Below are positions 32,848-52,278 of a stretch of 64,000 bases of DNA, one piece after another. Both the position numbers and the translations under genes were made by a program. The notes beneath the pieces are model-generated. The model was not told the DNA's origin and ran no database searches. It was given only the letters and a program-made list of their open reading frames with translations. This stretch comes from Betaproteobacteria bacterium (GTDB taxonomy: Bacteria; Pseudomonadota; Gammaproteobacteria; Burkholderiales; Rhodocyclaceae), in assembly GCA_016720065.1 (NCBI GenBank), contig JADJXY010000001.1, forward strand, positions 62,001 to 126,000, given 5' to 3'. The stretch's first letter is position 1. Every line of letters starts with the position of its first letter.

Positions 32848-33201
32848 ATGGCCGACAAAATCAAGTTCGCGCTGGCGCTGCTGCTGCTGGCGGCGGGCGT
32901 GGCTGGCTTCTACCTCCTGTCCGAGCAGGCGATGATCCTCCGTGTGCTGGCGGTACTCGCCGGCGCGGGGGCGGCTGTGGCAGTGGCGTGGCAAACGGAG
33001 CCAGGGCGGCGTTTCTTCACCTTTGCCCAGGAAGCCAGCGACGAGACCAAAAAGGTTGTCTGGCCGAGTCGCAAGGAGACCATGCAAACCACCGGGGCCG
33101 TGTTTGCCTTCGTCGTGGTCATGGCTCTCATGTTGTATTTCACCGACAAGACCCTCGAATGGGCACTCTACGATCTGATCCTGGGCTGGAAGAAATCATG
33201 A
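32848..33201 (+). CDS. secE: Protein translocase subunit SecE
   Basis: Membrane protein of 117 residues that clamps SecY in the translocon. Three membrane helices lie at about 7-24, 29-46 and 80-100, the three-helix form typical of E. coli. The conserved amphipathic region EASDETKKVVWPSRKET precedes the last helix. Its TGA overlaps the nusG ATG (ATGA). The start lies 21 bases after tRNA-Trp. Confidence 0.97.
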   Translation: MADKIKFALALLLLAAGVAGFYLLSEQAMILRVLAVLAGAGAAVAVAWQTEPGRRFFTFAQEASDETKKVVWPSRKETMQTTGAVFAFVVVMALMLYFTDKTLEWALYDLILGWKKS

Positions 33202-33731
33202 GCAAGCGCTGGTACGTCGTCCACGCCTATTCCGGCTTCGAAAAGAGCGTCATGCGCGCCATCCAGGAGCGCATCAATCGGCAGGGGATGCAGGAGCACT
33301 TCGGTCGCATCCTCGTTCCGGTCGAGGAAGTCGTGGAAATGCGCGGGGGCCAGAAGGCCATTTCCGAGCGCAAGTTCTTTCCCGGCTACGTGCTGGTCGA
33401 AATGGACATGAACGACGACACCTGGCACCTGGTGAAAAACACACCCAAGGTCACCGGGTTCGTCGGCGGAACCGCCACCAAGCCCACGCCGATTTCCGAG
33501 AAGGAAGTCGCCAAGATCATGCAACAGATGCAGGAAGGGGTCGAAAAACCCCGTCCCAAGGTGCTGTTCGAAGTGGGCGAGGTCGTGCGTGTCAAGGATG
33601 GCCCCTTCACCGATTTCCATGGTTCGGTGGAAGACGTCAATTACGAGAAGAGCCGCCTGCGGGTCTCGGTGACCATCTTCGGTCGTGCCACGCCGGTGGA
33701 GTTGGAGTTTGCCCAGGTCGAAAAGGCCTGA
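33198..33731 (+). CDS. nusG: Transcription termination/antitermination factor NusG
   Basis: Protein of 177 residues that binds RNA polymerase and couples it to Rho or to ribosomal S10. The NGN domain opens with RWYVVHAYSGFEK and includes FFPGYVLVEMDM. The KOW domain begins near 125 with GEVVRVKDGPFTDFHGSVEDV. Its start overlaps secE, fixing the ATG at 33198 although the frame is open far upstream. A structured 160-base spacer separates it from rplK. Confidence 0.98.
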   Translation: MSKRWYVVHAYSGFEKSVMRAIQERINRQGMQEHFGRILVPVEEVVEMRGGQKAISERKFFPGYVLVEMDMNDDTWHLVKNTPKVTGFVGGTATKPTPISEKEVAKIMQQMQEGVEKPRPKVLFEVGEVVRVKDGPFTDFHGSVEDVNYEKSRLRVSVTIFGRATPVELEFAQVEKA

Positions 33732-33750
33732 GTTGAGTAAAGGATGAAAA

Positions 33751-33815
33751 GTGAAAGGTGAAACGGCTTAAACCCAGAGGGTTTGGACCGTACGCATTTC
33801 CCTTTCATCTTTCAC
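33751..33815 (+). promoter_or_regulatory. Long structured hairpin in the nusG-rplK spacer
   Basis: Nested arms pair in order: GTGAAAGGTGAAA (33751-33763) with TTTCATCTTTCAC (33803-33815, one G-U pair), ACGG (33763-33766) with CCGT (33788-33791), and AAACCC (33770-33775) with GGGTTT (33779-33784). The whole element ends 77 bases before rplK. It may be a processing or feedback site for the L11-L1 message. Confidence 0.6.
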
Positions 33816-33891
33816 ACAGCAGTAACAAGAGGAGCGTCAGTAGTCGGAACTCCGGCGAAGCCGCGTTACCACTCATCTTCAAGGAGTCATC

Positions 33892-34323
33892 ATGGCCAAG
33901 AAAATCATTGGCTACATCAAGTTGCAAGTGCCGGCCGGCAAGGCGAATCCTTCGCCCCCGATCGGTCCGGCTCTCGGCCAGCGCGGCCTCAATATCATGG
34001 AATTCTGCAAGGCCTTCAACGCCCAGACTCAGGGCGTGGAACCGGGTTTGCCGATTCCAGTCGTCATCACGGCTTTTGCGGACAAGTCCTTCACCTTCGT
34101 GATGAAGACACCGCCGGCCACCATTCTCATCAAGAAGGCCGCCGGTATCCAGAAGGGGTCGCCCAAGCCGCATACTGACAAGGTGGGCAAGATCACCCGT
34201 GCCCAGGCTGAGGAAATCGCCAAGACCAAGGCCCCCGACCTCACCGCCGCGGACCTCGACGCCGCTGTGCGGACCATTGCCGGCTCCGCCCGTTCCATGG
34301 GCATCACGGTGGAGGGTCTCTAA
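33892..34323 (+). CDS. rplK: 50S ribosomal protein L11
   Basis: Protein of 143 residues at the GTPase-associated centre of 23S rRNA, needed for factor binding and RelA activation. The opening KKIIGYIKLQVPAGKANPSPPIGPALGQRG and the C-terminal rRNA-binding region with RSMGITVEG are standard. AAGGAG lies five bases before the ATG. It is cotranscribed with rplA, whose start is two bases downstream. Confidence 0.99.
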   Translation: MAKKIIGYIKLQVPAGKANPSPPIGPALGQRGLNIMEFCKAFNAQTQGVEPGLPIPVVITAFADKSFTFVMKTPPATILIKKAAGIQKGSPKPHTDKVGKITRAQAEEIAKTKAPDLTAADLDAAVRTIAGSARSMGITVEGL

Positions 34324-34325
34324 TC

Positions 34326-35024
34326 ATGGCAAAGCTTACCAAGCGTCAAAAGGCCCTGCAGAGCAAGGTCGTTCCCCAAAAGCTCTATCCCGTCCAGGAA
34401 GCGCTGCAATTGGCCAAGGACACCGCGGCCGCCAAGTTCGATGAGTCTATCGACGTGGCCGTCAATCTGGGTGTCGATGCGCGCAAGTCCGACCAAGTGG
34501 TTCGGGGTTCCGTCGTGTTACCTGCCGGAACCGGCAAGAGCGTCCGCGTTGCCGTGTTCGCTCAGGGTGACAAGGCGGAGGCCGCCAAGGCTGCCGGTGC
34601 CGATATCGTCGGTTTCGACGATCTGGCTGCCGAAGTGAAGGGCGGTAATCTCAATTTCGACGTGGTCATCGCCACGCCGGACGCCATGAAGGTGGTCGGT
34701 CAGTTGGGCCAGATTCTGGGTCCCCGGGGCTTGATGCCGAACCCCAAGGTGGGCACCGTGACCATGGATGTGACCACCGCGGTCAAGAACGCCAAGGCCG
34801 GTCAGGTGCAGTACCGGACCGACAAGGCCGGTATCGTGCATGCCACCCTGGGTCGTGCTTCCTTCTCCGTCGAAAATCTGGAGACCAACCTCAAGGCGCT
34901 GATCGAAGCTCTCAACAAGGCCAAGCCCGCGTCCTCCAAGGGGCAGTACCTCAGAAAAATCGCCGTCTCCGCGACCATGGGTCCGGGGGTGCGCATCGAC
35001 CAGGCATCGCTCCTGGGGCAGTAA
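34326..35024 (+). CDS. rplA: 50S ribosomal protein L1
   Basis: Protein of 232 residues forming the mobile L1 stalk. In E. coli it also represses translation of its own rplK-rplA message. The C-terminal signature includes GLMPNPKVGTVT and the final domain GPGVRIDQASL. The GGAGGG acting as its ribosome binding site lies within the last codons of rplK, so the two genes are tightly coupled. Confidence 0.99.
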   Translation: MAKLTKRQKALQSKVVPQKLYPVQEALQLAKDTAAAKFDESIDVAVNLGVDARKSDQVVRGSVVLPAGTGKSVRVAVFAQGDKAEAAKAAGADIVGFDDLAAEVKGGNLNFDVVIATPDAMKVVGQLGQILGPRGLMPNPKVGTVTMDVTTAVKNAKAGQVQYRTDKAGIVHATLGRASFSVENLETNLKALIEALNKAKPASSKGQYLRKIAVSATMGPGVRIDQASLLGQ

Positions 35025-35252
35025 GAACTTTGGGCCGTTCTCCGGTGCCGCGTGTGCCGGGGGGCGGATCGTCAAAGACCGCAGGTGCCCGGGCATCCGT
35101 CCGGGCTTAATGGCATAGCGGCCTGCGCAGACGGTGTACCCAGAACAGGATTCAAAGCCGGCCGGCAACGGACGGTGAAGCTTCTGGTTCAGGTCGCCGT
35201 GGGTGCGGCAGGATTTTCCTGCCGTGTTTGGACTTGAAAGGAGGAAAGACCT
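35025..35252 (+). promoter_or_regulatory. rplJ leader with attenuator-like hairpin
   Basis: A 228-base untranslated stretch precedes rplJ, in the position of the L10 autoregulatory leader. Near its 3' end CGGCAGGA (35206-35213) pairs with TCCTGCCG (35217-35224) around a TTT loop, then TGTTTGG. The rest is GC-rich with several short dyads. Binding of L10-L7/L12 is inferred from position, not shown. Confidence 0.6.
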
Positions 35253-35750
35253 GTGGGTCTCAATCTGAACGACAAAAAAGCTGTCGTGGCTGAGGTGTCG
35301 GCGCAACTGGCCAACGCTCAGACTATCGCGCTGGCTGAATACCGCGGTATCGAGGTGGGTGATCTCACCGTGCTGCGCAAAAAGGCTCGCGAATCTGGCG
35401 TTTACCTGCGTGTGCTGAAAAACACCCTGGTGCGGCGCGCTGTGGCTGATACCCAATTTGCCGGCCTGGCCGAGCAAATGGTGGGTCAGCTGATTTACAG
35501 CGTGTCGGCCGACCCGGTCGCCGCGGCCAAAGTCTTGAACGACTTTGCCAAGACCAACGACAAACTGGTACTCAAGGCCGGCTGCTATGCCGGCAAGGTG
35601 CTCGACCAGGCAGGTGTGAAGGCTCTGGCCTCCATCCCCAGCCGCGAAGAGCTGCTCTCCAAGCTGCTGTACGTCATGCAAGCACCGGTCGCCGGCTTCG
35701 TCCGCGCCCTGGATGCCCTGGCCAAGCAGCGCGAAGAAGCTTCCGCTTGA
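35253..35750 (+). CDS. rplJ: 50S ribosomal protein L10
   Basis: Protein of 165 residues that anchors the L7/L12 dimers to the ribosome. The start is GTG, six bases after an excellent AGGAGG-like site (GGAGGAAAGACCT). The N-terminal rRNA-binding part contains LAEYRGIEVGDLTVLR, and the C-terminal helix (SREELLSKLLYVMQAPVAGFVRALDAL, given here in part) carries the L12 sites. Confidence 0.98.
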   Translation: MGLNLNDKKAVVAEVSAQLANAQTIALAEYRGIEVGDLTVLRKKARESGVYLRVLKNTLVRRAVADTQFAGLAEQMVGQLIYSVSADPVAAAKVLNDFAKTNDKLVLKAGCYAGKVLDQAGVKALASIPSREELLSKLLYVMQAPVAGFVRALDALAKQREEASA

Positions 35751-35788
35751 TCCCTACCGCTTACGAACTGAACTAGGAGTTGTTTGAA

Positions 35789-36160
35789 ATGGCTATTAGC
35801 AAAGAAGATATCCTCGAAGCCGTTGGCGCCCTGACCGTCATGGAACTGAATGACCTGGTCAAAGCCTTCGAAGAGAAGTTCGGCGTTTCCGCCGCTGCCG
35901 TCGCCGTTGCCGGCCCGGCCGCCGGCGCCGCTGCCGCTGTCGAAGAGAAGACCGAATTCACCGTCGTGCTGCTGGCCGCCGGCGAGAAGAAGGTCGAAGT
36001 CATCAAGGTCGTCCGTGCCGCCACCGGCCTGGGCCTCAAGGAAGCCAAAGACTTGGTCGATGGCGCTCCCAAGCCCGTCAAGGAAGGCATTCCCAAGGCC
36101 GACGCCGAAGCGCTCAAGAAGCAGTTGGAAGACGCTGGCGCGAAGGTCGAACTCAAGTAA
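35789..36160 (+). CDS. rplL: 50S ribosomal protein L7/L12
   Basis: Acidic stalk protein of 123 residues present in several copies per ribosome. An N-terminal dimer domain (about 1-35) is followed by the alanine-rich hinge (about 36-52) and the factor-binding C-terminal domain with ATGLGLKEAKDLVDGAPK. AGGAG lies nine bases before the ATG. A strong hairpin follows 15 bases after the stop. Confidence 0.99.
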   Translation: MAISKEDILEAVGALTVMELNDLVKAFEEKFGVSAAAVAVAGPAAGAAAAVEEKTEFTVVLLAAGEKKVEVIKVVRAATGLGLKEAKDLVDGAPKPVKEGIPKADAEALKKQLEDAGAKVELK

Positions 36161-36175
36161 CAGGCATTGCCCGAT

Positions 36176-36207
36176 GGGCTGGCGGTTTTTTGCCGCCAGC
36201 CCTTTTC
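36176..36207 (+). terminator. rplL-rpoB attenuator (terminator-like hairpin)
   Basis: GGGCTGGCGG (36176-36185) and CCGCCAGCCC (36193-36202) pair perfectly over ten bases around a T-rich loop, then four T residues. It would lower transcription into rpoBC relative to the ribosomal proteins, as the E. coli attenuator does at the same place. Confidence 0.85.
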
Positions 36208-36264
36208 TGCTTTCTGCACCAGGTTCCGCCCTCCACGAAAATCCCGCTTTGAGCATCGCCTGCC

Positions 36265-36326
36265 GGCAAACGCAAACGTCGCCCTTGACCTTCCCCGCAG
36301 GGAAGGGGAGGCCGTTTGCGTTTGCC
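36265..36326 (+). repeat. Nested inverted repeats upstream of rpoB
   Basis: GGCAAACGCAAACG (36265-36278) and CGTTTGCGTTTGCC (36313-36326) are perfect 14-base arms. Between them CCTTCCC (36289-36295) pairs with GGGAAGG (36300-36306). The RNA would form a long hairpin with an inner hairpin, ending 46 bases before rpoB. E. coli has an RNase III cutting site in the same spacer; a like role is inferred. Confidence 0.8.
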
Positions 36327-36372
36327 CGCTTCCTTTGGGCTTACCACCCGCTTTCCTGATCCCGGAGTTACC

Positions 36373-40656
<4,284 letters not shown>

Positions 40657-40678
40657 TTTAGGGCCGAGGAGTTAAACG

Positions 40679-44881
<4,203 letters not shown>

Positions 44882-44882
44882 T

Positions 44883-44898
44883 CCCCTGCGCAGGGGGC
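44883..44898 (+). terminator. Weak hairpin after rpoC
   Basis: CCCCTGCGCAGGGG is a perfect dyad directly after the rpoC stop, followed by TCCTTTG some bases later. The T tract is poor, so read-through into rpsL is likely. Confidence 0.35.
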
Positions 44899-44936
44899 CG
44901 TCCTTTGTCGCTTTTCGGACCGAAGCTGCCTGGGGA

Positions 44937-44980
44937 AACCCCCTTGTTTCGTTGACTTGGGGGTTGATCGACCCTAAAAT
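44937..44980 (+). promoter_or_regulatory. Promoter of the str cluster with dyad over the -35 box
   Basis: TTGACT (44952-44957) and TAAAAT (44975-44980) are 17 bases apart, a good sigma70 promoter about 100 bases before rpsL. The arms AACCCCC (44937-44943) and GGGGGTT (44959-44965) enclose the -35 box and could serve as an operator or form a cruciform. Confidence 0.7.
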
Positions 44981-45081
44981 CTACGGTCTTTGTCGGCGGA
45001 GGCTAATCATTGTCTCCGCTTTGGATAACAAAATTGCCGCGTGCATTGGCGTCAATGCCCGGCCGTTGAAGGATTTTTGCT

Positions 45082-45459
45082 ATGCCGACCATCAACCAGC
45101 TCGTGCGCAAGCCGCGCGTTGCCGAGGTGTCCAAGAGCAAGGTGCCCGCTCTGGAGAAATGCCCCCAGAAGCGCGGTGTCTGCACCCGCGTCTACACCAC
45201 GACTCCGAAGAAGCCGAACTCTGCGCTGCGTAAGGTGTGCAAGGTTCGCCTGACCAACGGCTTCGAAGTCATCTCCTACATCGGTGGTGAAGGCCACAAC
45301 CTCCAGGAGCACTCCGTGGTCCTGATCCGCGGTGGTCGTGTCAAGGATTTGCCCGGTGTGCGTTACCACACCGTGCGGGGCTCCCTGGATACCCAGGGCG
45401 TCAAGGATCGTAAGCAGTCCCGTTCCAAGTACGGGGCCAAGCGTCCGAAAGCCGCTTAA
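45082..45459 (+). CDS. rpsL: 30S ribosomal protein S12
   Basis: Decoding-centre protein of 125 residues. The streptomycin-related segments TTPKKPNSALRKV and GRVKDLPGVRYH are wild-type in appearance, with K43 and K88 equivalents retained. AAGGA precedes the ATG. It is the first gene of the str cluster, followed by rpsG after an unusually long 122-base spacer. Confidence 0.99.
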   Translation: MPTINQLVRKPRVAEVSKSKVPALEKCPQKRGVCTRVYTTTPKKPNSALRKVCKVRLTNGFEVISYIGGEGHNLQEHSVVLIRGGRVKDLPGVRYHTVRGSLDTQGVKDRKQSRSKYGAKRPKAA

Positions 45460-45471
45460 AGCTTTAGCGGC
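45451..45471 (+). promoter_or_regulatory. Hairpin at the rpsL stop codon
   Basis: GCCGCT (45451-45456) pairs with AGCGGC (45466-45471) across the rpsL stop. It is the first of two hairpins in the rpsL-rpsG spacer. Confidence 0.45.
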
Positions 45472-45520
45472 TTGAGTAAGTGGTCGTCCCAGGTTTTTCC
45501 TGATTGGGCGGCCGGGAGAG

Positions 45521-45552
45521 GCCGGATGGGTGAAGACCACCCTCCGGCTTTT
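45521..45552 (+). terminator. Attenuator-like hairpin before rpsG
   Basis: GCCGGA plus GGGTG (45521-45526, 45528-45532) pair with CACCC plus TCCGGC (45538-45548) with one bulged T, followed by four T residues. It lies 29 bases before rpsG, where E. coli S7 binds its own message. Attenuation or S7 control is inferred. Confidence 0.6.
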
Positions 45553-45581
45553 CAACTGAATAGTGATCAAGTGAGGTAAAT

Positions 45582-46052
45582 ATGCCCCGTCGTCGTGAAG
45601 TACCCAAGCGTGACATCCTGCCGGATCCCAAGTTCGGCAACGTCGAAGTTTCCAAGTTCATCAACGCCATCATGCAAAGCGGCAAGAAGTCCGTTGCCGA
45701 ACGCATCGTCTATGGCGCCTTTGACATCATCACCAAGAAGGGCGGCAAGGATCCCCTCGAGGTGTTCGGTTCCGCCATGGCCAATGTGCGCCCGATGGTC
45801 GAAGTGAAGTCCCGCCGCGTCGGCGGTGCCAACTATCAGGTGCCCGTGGAGGTGCGGCCCGCCCGTCGCGCGGCCCTGGCCATGCGCTGGCTGCGCGAAT
45901 CCGCCCGCAAGCGTTCCGAGAAGTCCATGGGTCAGCGGCTGGCCGCGGAAATGATGGAAGCCGCCGAGAACCGTGGTGGCGCTGTCAAGAAGCGTGACGA
46001 AGTGCATCGCATGGCCGAGGCCAACAAGGCCTTCGCCCACTTCCGCTTCTAA
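45582..46052 (+). CDS. rpsG: 30S ribosomal protein S7
   Basis: Head-nucleating protein of 156 residues that binds the 3' domain of 16S rRNA. The opening MPRRREVPKRDILPDPKFGN and the GGANYQVPVEV hairpin are typical. In E. coli S7 represses translation of the str message. Here GAGG precedes the ATG, and the structured spacer upstream would be the natural place for such control. Confidence 0.99.
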   Translation: MPRRREVPKRDILPDPKFGNVEVSKFINAIMQSGKKSVAERIVYGAFDIITKKGGKDPLEVFGSAMANVRPMVEVKSRRVGGANYQVPVEVRPARRAALAMRWLRESARKRSEKSMGQRLAAEMMEAAENRGGAVKKRDEVHRMAEANKAFAHFRF

Positions 46053-46070
46053 TTCGCAAAGGGCTTTAAC

Positions 46071-48164
<2,094 letters not shown>

Positions 48165-48185
48165 CCCCTTATTGGAGAACCGATA

Positions 48186-49380
<1,195 letters not shown>

Positions 49381-49435
49381 TCTTTGTGCAACCCGGGGTG
49401 GAGGCAACTTCACTCCCCGCTCTTTGGAAATCACC

Positions 49436-49747
49436 ATGCAAAACCAGAAAATCCGCATCCGTCTCAAGGCCTTCGACTATCGCTTGATCGATCAGTCCGC
49501 TCAGGAAATCGTCGAGACCGCCAAGCGCACCGGCGCTGTCGTCCGTGGCCCCGTGCCCCTGCCGACCCGCAAGCAGCGCTTCGATATCCTGCGCTCGCCC
49601 CACGTGAACAAGTCTTCCCGTGACCAGTTCGAAATTCGCACCCACCTGCGCCTGATGGACATCGTCGATCCCACCGACAAGACTGTGGATGCCCTGATGA
49701 AGCTCGACCTCCCCGCCGGCGTGGATGTCGAGATCAAGTTGCAGTAA
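49436..49747 (+). CDS. rpsJ: 30S ribosomal protein S10
   Basis: Protein of 103 residues of the 30S head that also acts as NusE in antitermination with NusB and NusG. The sequence KIRIRLKAFDYRLIDQSAQE is standard. The 59-base spacer after tuf holds a small CGGGG/CCCCG hairpin but no long S10 leader of the E. coli kind, so L4 feedback may differ here. Confidence 0.99.
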   Translation: MQNQKIRIRLKAFDYRLIDQSAQEIVETAKRTGAVVRGPVPLPTRKQRFDILRSPHVNKSSRDQFEIRTHLRLMDIVDPTDKTVDALMKLDLPAGVDVEIKLQ

Positions 49748-49768
49748 TTCCGCTTTTGAAGATATAAT
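49739..49768 (+). promoter_or_regulatory. Possible internal promoter before rplC
   Basis: A perfect TATAAT (49763-49768) lies in the rpsJ-rplC spacer, with only a weak TTGCAG (49739-49744) 18 bases upstream. The 111-base spacer also holds GC-rich dyads (GGCCGG and CCGGCC). Activity is uncertain. Confidence 0.4.
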
Positions 49769-49858
49769 CGAAAGCTTTTCGGGGGTGGCCGGCGACGGTC
49801 GCCCATTCGTTGTCACACATCGGCCGGCCAATCGCAGCCGGCGATGAGGAGAATAACC

Positions 49859-50497
49859 ATGAGTCTAGGCCTTGTCGGTCGCAAGGTCGGCATGACTCGC
49901 ATCTTTGCCGAGGATGGCGCGTCCATCCCTGTGACGGTGCTTGACGTGTCGAACAACCGCGTGACCCAAGTCAAAACGCCGGAGATCGATGGCTACGCAG
50001 CCATTCAGGTCACCTTCGGCAAGCGCCGCGCCTCCCGTGTCACCAAGCCCGAAGCTGGCCACCTGGCCAAGGCAGGTGTGGAGGCCGGTCATGTGGCCCG
50101 TGAATTCCAGGTTTCTGCCGACCAGCTCGCCAGTTTCAAGGCGGGCGATCAGGTGGCCGTCACCATCTTCGCTGAAGGTCAGAAGGTCGATGTGACCGGT
50201 ACCTCCATCGGTAAGGGCTTCCAGGGCGGCATCAAGCGCCACAACTTCAGCTCCAACCGCGCTTCCCACGGCAACTCGGTGTCGCACAATGCGCCGGGTT
50301 CCATCGGTATGGCTCAGGATCCGGGCCGCGTTTTCCCGGGCAAGCGCATGGCTGGCCACCTCGGGGCCGTGCAGTCCACCATGCAGAGCCTGACGGTGGT
50401 GCGCGTGGATGCCGAGCGCCAGTTGCTCCTGGTCAAGGGTGCCGTTCCGGGCGCCAAGGGTTCCGACGTCGTCGTGCGTCCGGCAGTCAAGGCTTAA
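49859..50497 (+). CDS. rplC: 50S ribosomal protein L3
   Basis: Early assembly protein of 212 residues whose central loop reaches the peptidyl transferase centre. The motif FSSNRASHGNSVSHNAPGSIG contains the glutamine-free loop region near the site methylated by PrmB in E. coli. GAGGAG precedes the ATG at 49859; an earlier in-frame ATG-like start adds five residues without support. Confidence 0.98.
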   Translation: MSLGLVGRKVGMTRIFAEDGASIPVTVLDVSNNRVTQVKTPEIDGYAAIQVTFGKRRASRVTKPEAGHLAKAGVEAGHVAREFQVSADQLASFKAGDQVAVTIFAEGQKVDVTGTSIGKGFQGGIKRHNFSSNRASHGNSVSHNAPGSIGMAQDPGRVFPGKRMAGHLGAVQSTMQSLTVVRVDAERQLLLVKGAVPGAKGSDVVVRPAVKA

Positions 50498-50506
50498 GGG
50501 GGCGAC

Positions 50507-51130
50507 ATGGAACTCAAGGTCATCAACGATCAGGGCCAGGAATCGGCGAAGCTCGAAGCTTCCGACGTTCTGTTCGGCCGTGAATTCAACGAAGCGCTCG
50601 TTCATCAGGTGGTTACCGCCTACCAGGCCAACGCCCGGGCCGGCAATCGCCAGCAGAAGGACCGCTCCGAAGTCCGTCATACCACCACCAAGCCGTGGCG
50701 CCAGAAGGGTACGGGCCGTGCCCGCGCCGGCAGCAACGGCAGCCCGCTATGGCGCGGGGGTGGTCGCATCTTCCCGAATTCTCCGGAAGAAAATTTCAGC
50801 CAGAAGGTCAATAAGAAGATGTTCCGCGCCGGTATGGCTGCGATCCTCTCCGAGTTGAACCGTCAGGAGCGTCTGGTCGTCGTCGACACCCTCGCGGTCG
50901 ATGCCCCCAAGACCAAGCTCTTCGCCGAGAAGCTGAAGAACATGGGGCTCGATCAGAATCTGCTGGTGATCACCGGTGATTTGACCGAGAACCTCTACCT
51001 GTCGTCGCGCAACCTGCCCAACGTCCTCGTGCTCGAAGCCCAGGAGGCCGATCCGGTTTCCCTGGTGCGCTTCCCCAAGGTGCTGGTGACCAAGGATGCC
51101 GTGGCCAAGTTCGAGGAGATGTGGGCATGA
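50507..51130 (+). CDS. rplD: 50S ribosomal protein L4
   Basis: Protein of 207 residues whose extended loop lines the exit tunnel; in E. coli it also shuts down the S10 operon. The loop is visible in RSEVRHTTTKPWRQKGTGRA and the GSNGSPLWRGGGR stretch. The last four bases overlap the rplW start (ATGA), giving translational coupling. Confidence 0.98.
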   Translation: MELKVINDQGQESAKLEASDVLFGREFNEALVHQVVTAYQANARAGNRQQKDRSEVRHTTTKPWRQKGTGRARAGSNGSPLWRGGGRIFPNSPEENFSQKVNKKMFRAGMAAILSELNRQERLVVVDTLAVDAPKTKLFAEKLKNMGLDQNLLVITGDLTENLYLSSRNLPNVLVLEAQEADPVSLVRFPKVLVTKDAVAKFEEMWA

Positions 51131-51441
51131 GCGCCAATCTGAACCAGGAACGTCTGCTGCAGGTGCTGCTGGCGCCGCAGATCTCCGAGAAGGCCACCTT
51201 CATCGCCGACAAGAACGAGCAGGTGATCTTCCGCGTGGCCTCCGACGCCACCAAGCCGGAGATCAAGGCCGCGGTCGAACTGCTCTTCAAGGTCGAGGTC
51301 GAGTCCGTGCAGGTCGCCAACGTCAAGGGGAAGGTCAAGCGCTTCAAAGGCGTGACCGGCCGTCGCAAAGGCTGGAAGAAGGCTTATGTCAGCCTGAAGC
51401 CCGGCCAGGAAATCAATTTCGTCGAGGGGGGTAACGCATAA
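51127..51441 (+). CDS. rplW: 50S ribosomal protein L23
   Basis: Protein of 104 residues at the tunnel exit, the docking point for trigger factor and SRP. The family motif VQVANVKGKVKRFKG is present near the C-terminus. It overlaps rplD at its start and rplB at its stop (TAATG), so three genes are read as a coupled set. Confidence 0.98.
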   Translation: MSANLNQERLLQVLLAPQISEKATFIADKNEQVIFRVASDATKPEIKAAVELLFKVEVESVQVANVKGKVKRFKGVTGRRKGWKKAYVSLKPGQEINFVEGGNA

Positions 51442-52268
51442 TGGCTCTCGTCAAAGTCAAGCCCACCTCTCCGGGGCGCCGCGCCGTCGTCCAGGTCGTC
51501 AACGCCGATCTGCACAAGGGCAAGCCCTACGCTCCCCTGCTCGAAGCGCAATCCAAGAAGGCCGGTCGCAACCACAACGGTCACATCACCGTTCGCCATC
51601 AGGGCGGTGGACACAAGCAGGCCTACCGGGTGATCGACTTCAAGCGCAACAAGGACGGCATCCCGGGCGCGGTCGAGCGTCTGGAATACGACCCCAACCG
51701 CACCGCCAATATCGCCCTGGTCTGCTATGCCGACGGCGAGCGCCGTTACATCATTGCCAACAAGGGCATGGTGGTCGGTCAGCAGGTGGTGTCCGGTTCC
51801 GAAGCGCCGATCAAACCGGGCAATGCCCTCCCCATCCGCAATATTCCCGTGGGTACCACCATCTGCTGCGTCGAGATGTTGCCCGGCAAGGGCGCCCAGC
51901 TCGCCCGGTCTGCCGGTACTTCGGTTCAGTTGCTGGCTCGCGAAGGCACCTACGCTCAGATCCGTCTGCGTTCCGGTGAAGTGCGTCGGGTGCATGTCGA
52001 GTGCCGCGCCACCATCGGTGAAGTGGGCAACGAAGAGAACAACCTGAGGAAAATCGGCAAGGCGGGTGCCCAGCGCTGGCGTGGCATTCGTCCGACGGTT
52101 CGCGGCGTGGCCATGAACCCGATCGACCACCCCCACGGCGGCGGCGAAGGCCGTACCGGTGAGGGCCGCGTGCCGGTCAACCCGTGGGGTCAGCCCACCA
52201 AGGGTTACCGCACCCGCAAGAACAAGCGCACGAACAGCATGATCGTTCAGCGCCGTCATAAGCGTTAA
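51441..52268 (+). CDS. rplB: 50S ribosomal protein L2
   Basis: Highly conserved protein of 275 residues needed for subunit joining and peptidyl transfer. The universal segment VAMNPIDHPHGGGEGRTG contains the critical histidine. Basic tails at both ends bind 23S rRNA. The gap to rpsS is ten bases with a GGGGTAGGAA binding site. Confidence 0.99.
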   Translation: MALVKVKPTSPGRRAVVQVVNADLHKGKPYAPLLEAQSKKAGRNHNGHITVRHQGGGHKQAYRVIDFKRNKDGIPGAVERLEYDPNRTANIALVCYADGERRYIIANKGMVVGQQVVSGSEAPIKPGNALPIRNIPVGTTICCVEMLPGKGAQLARSAGTSVQLLAREGTYAQIRLRSGEVRRVHVECRATIGEVGNEENNLRKIGKAGAQRWRGIRPTVRGVAMNPIDHPHGGGEGRTGEGRVPVNPWGQPTKGYRTRKNKRTNSMIVQRRHKR

Positions 52269-52278
52269 GGGGTAGGAA

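Noticed and set aside
35025..35252. Small open frame in the rplJ leader
   Set aside because: A 61-codon frame exists but lacks a ribosome binding site; the region is better explained as the untranslated L10 leader.
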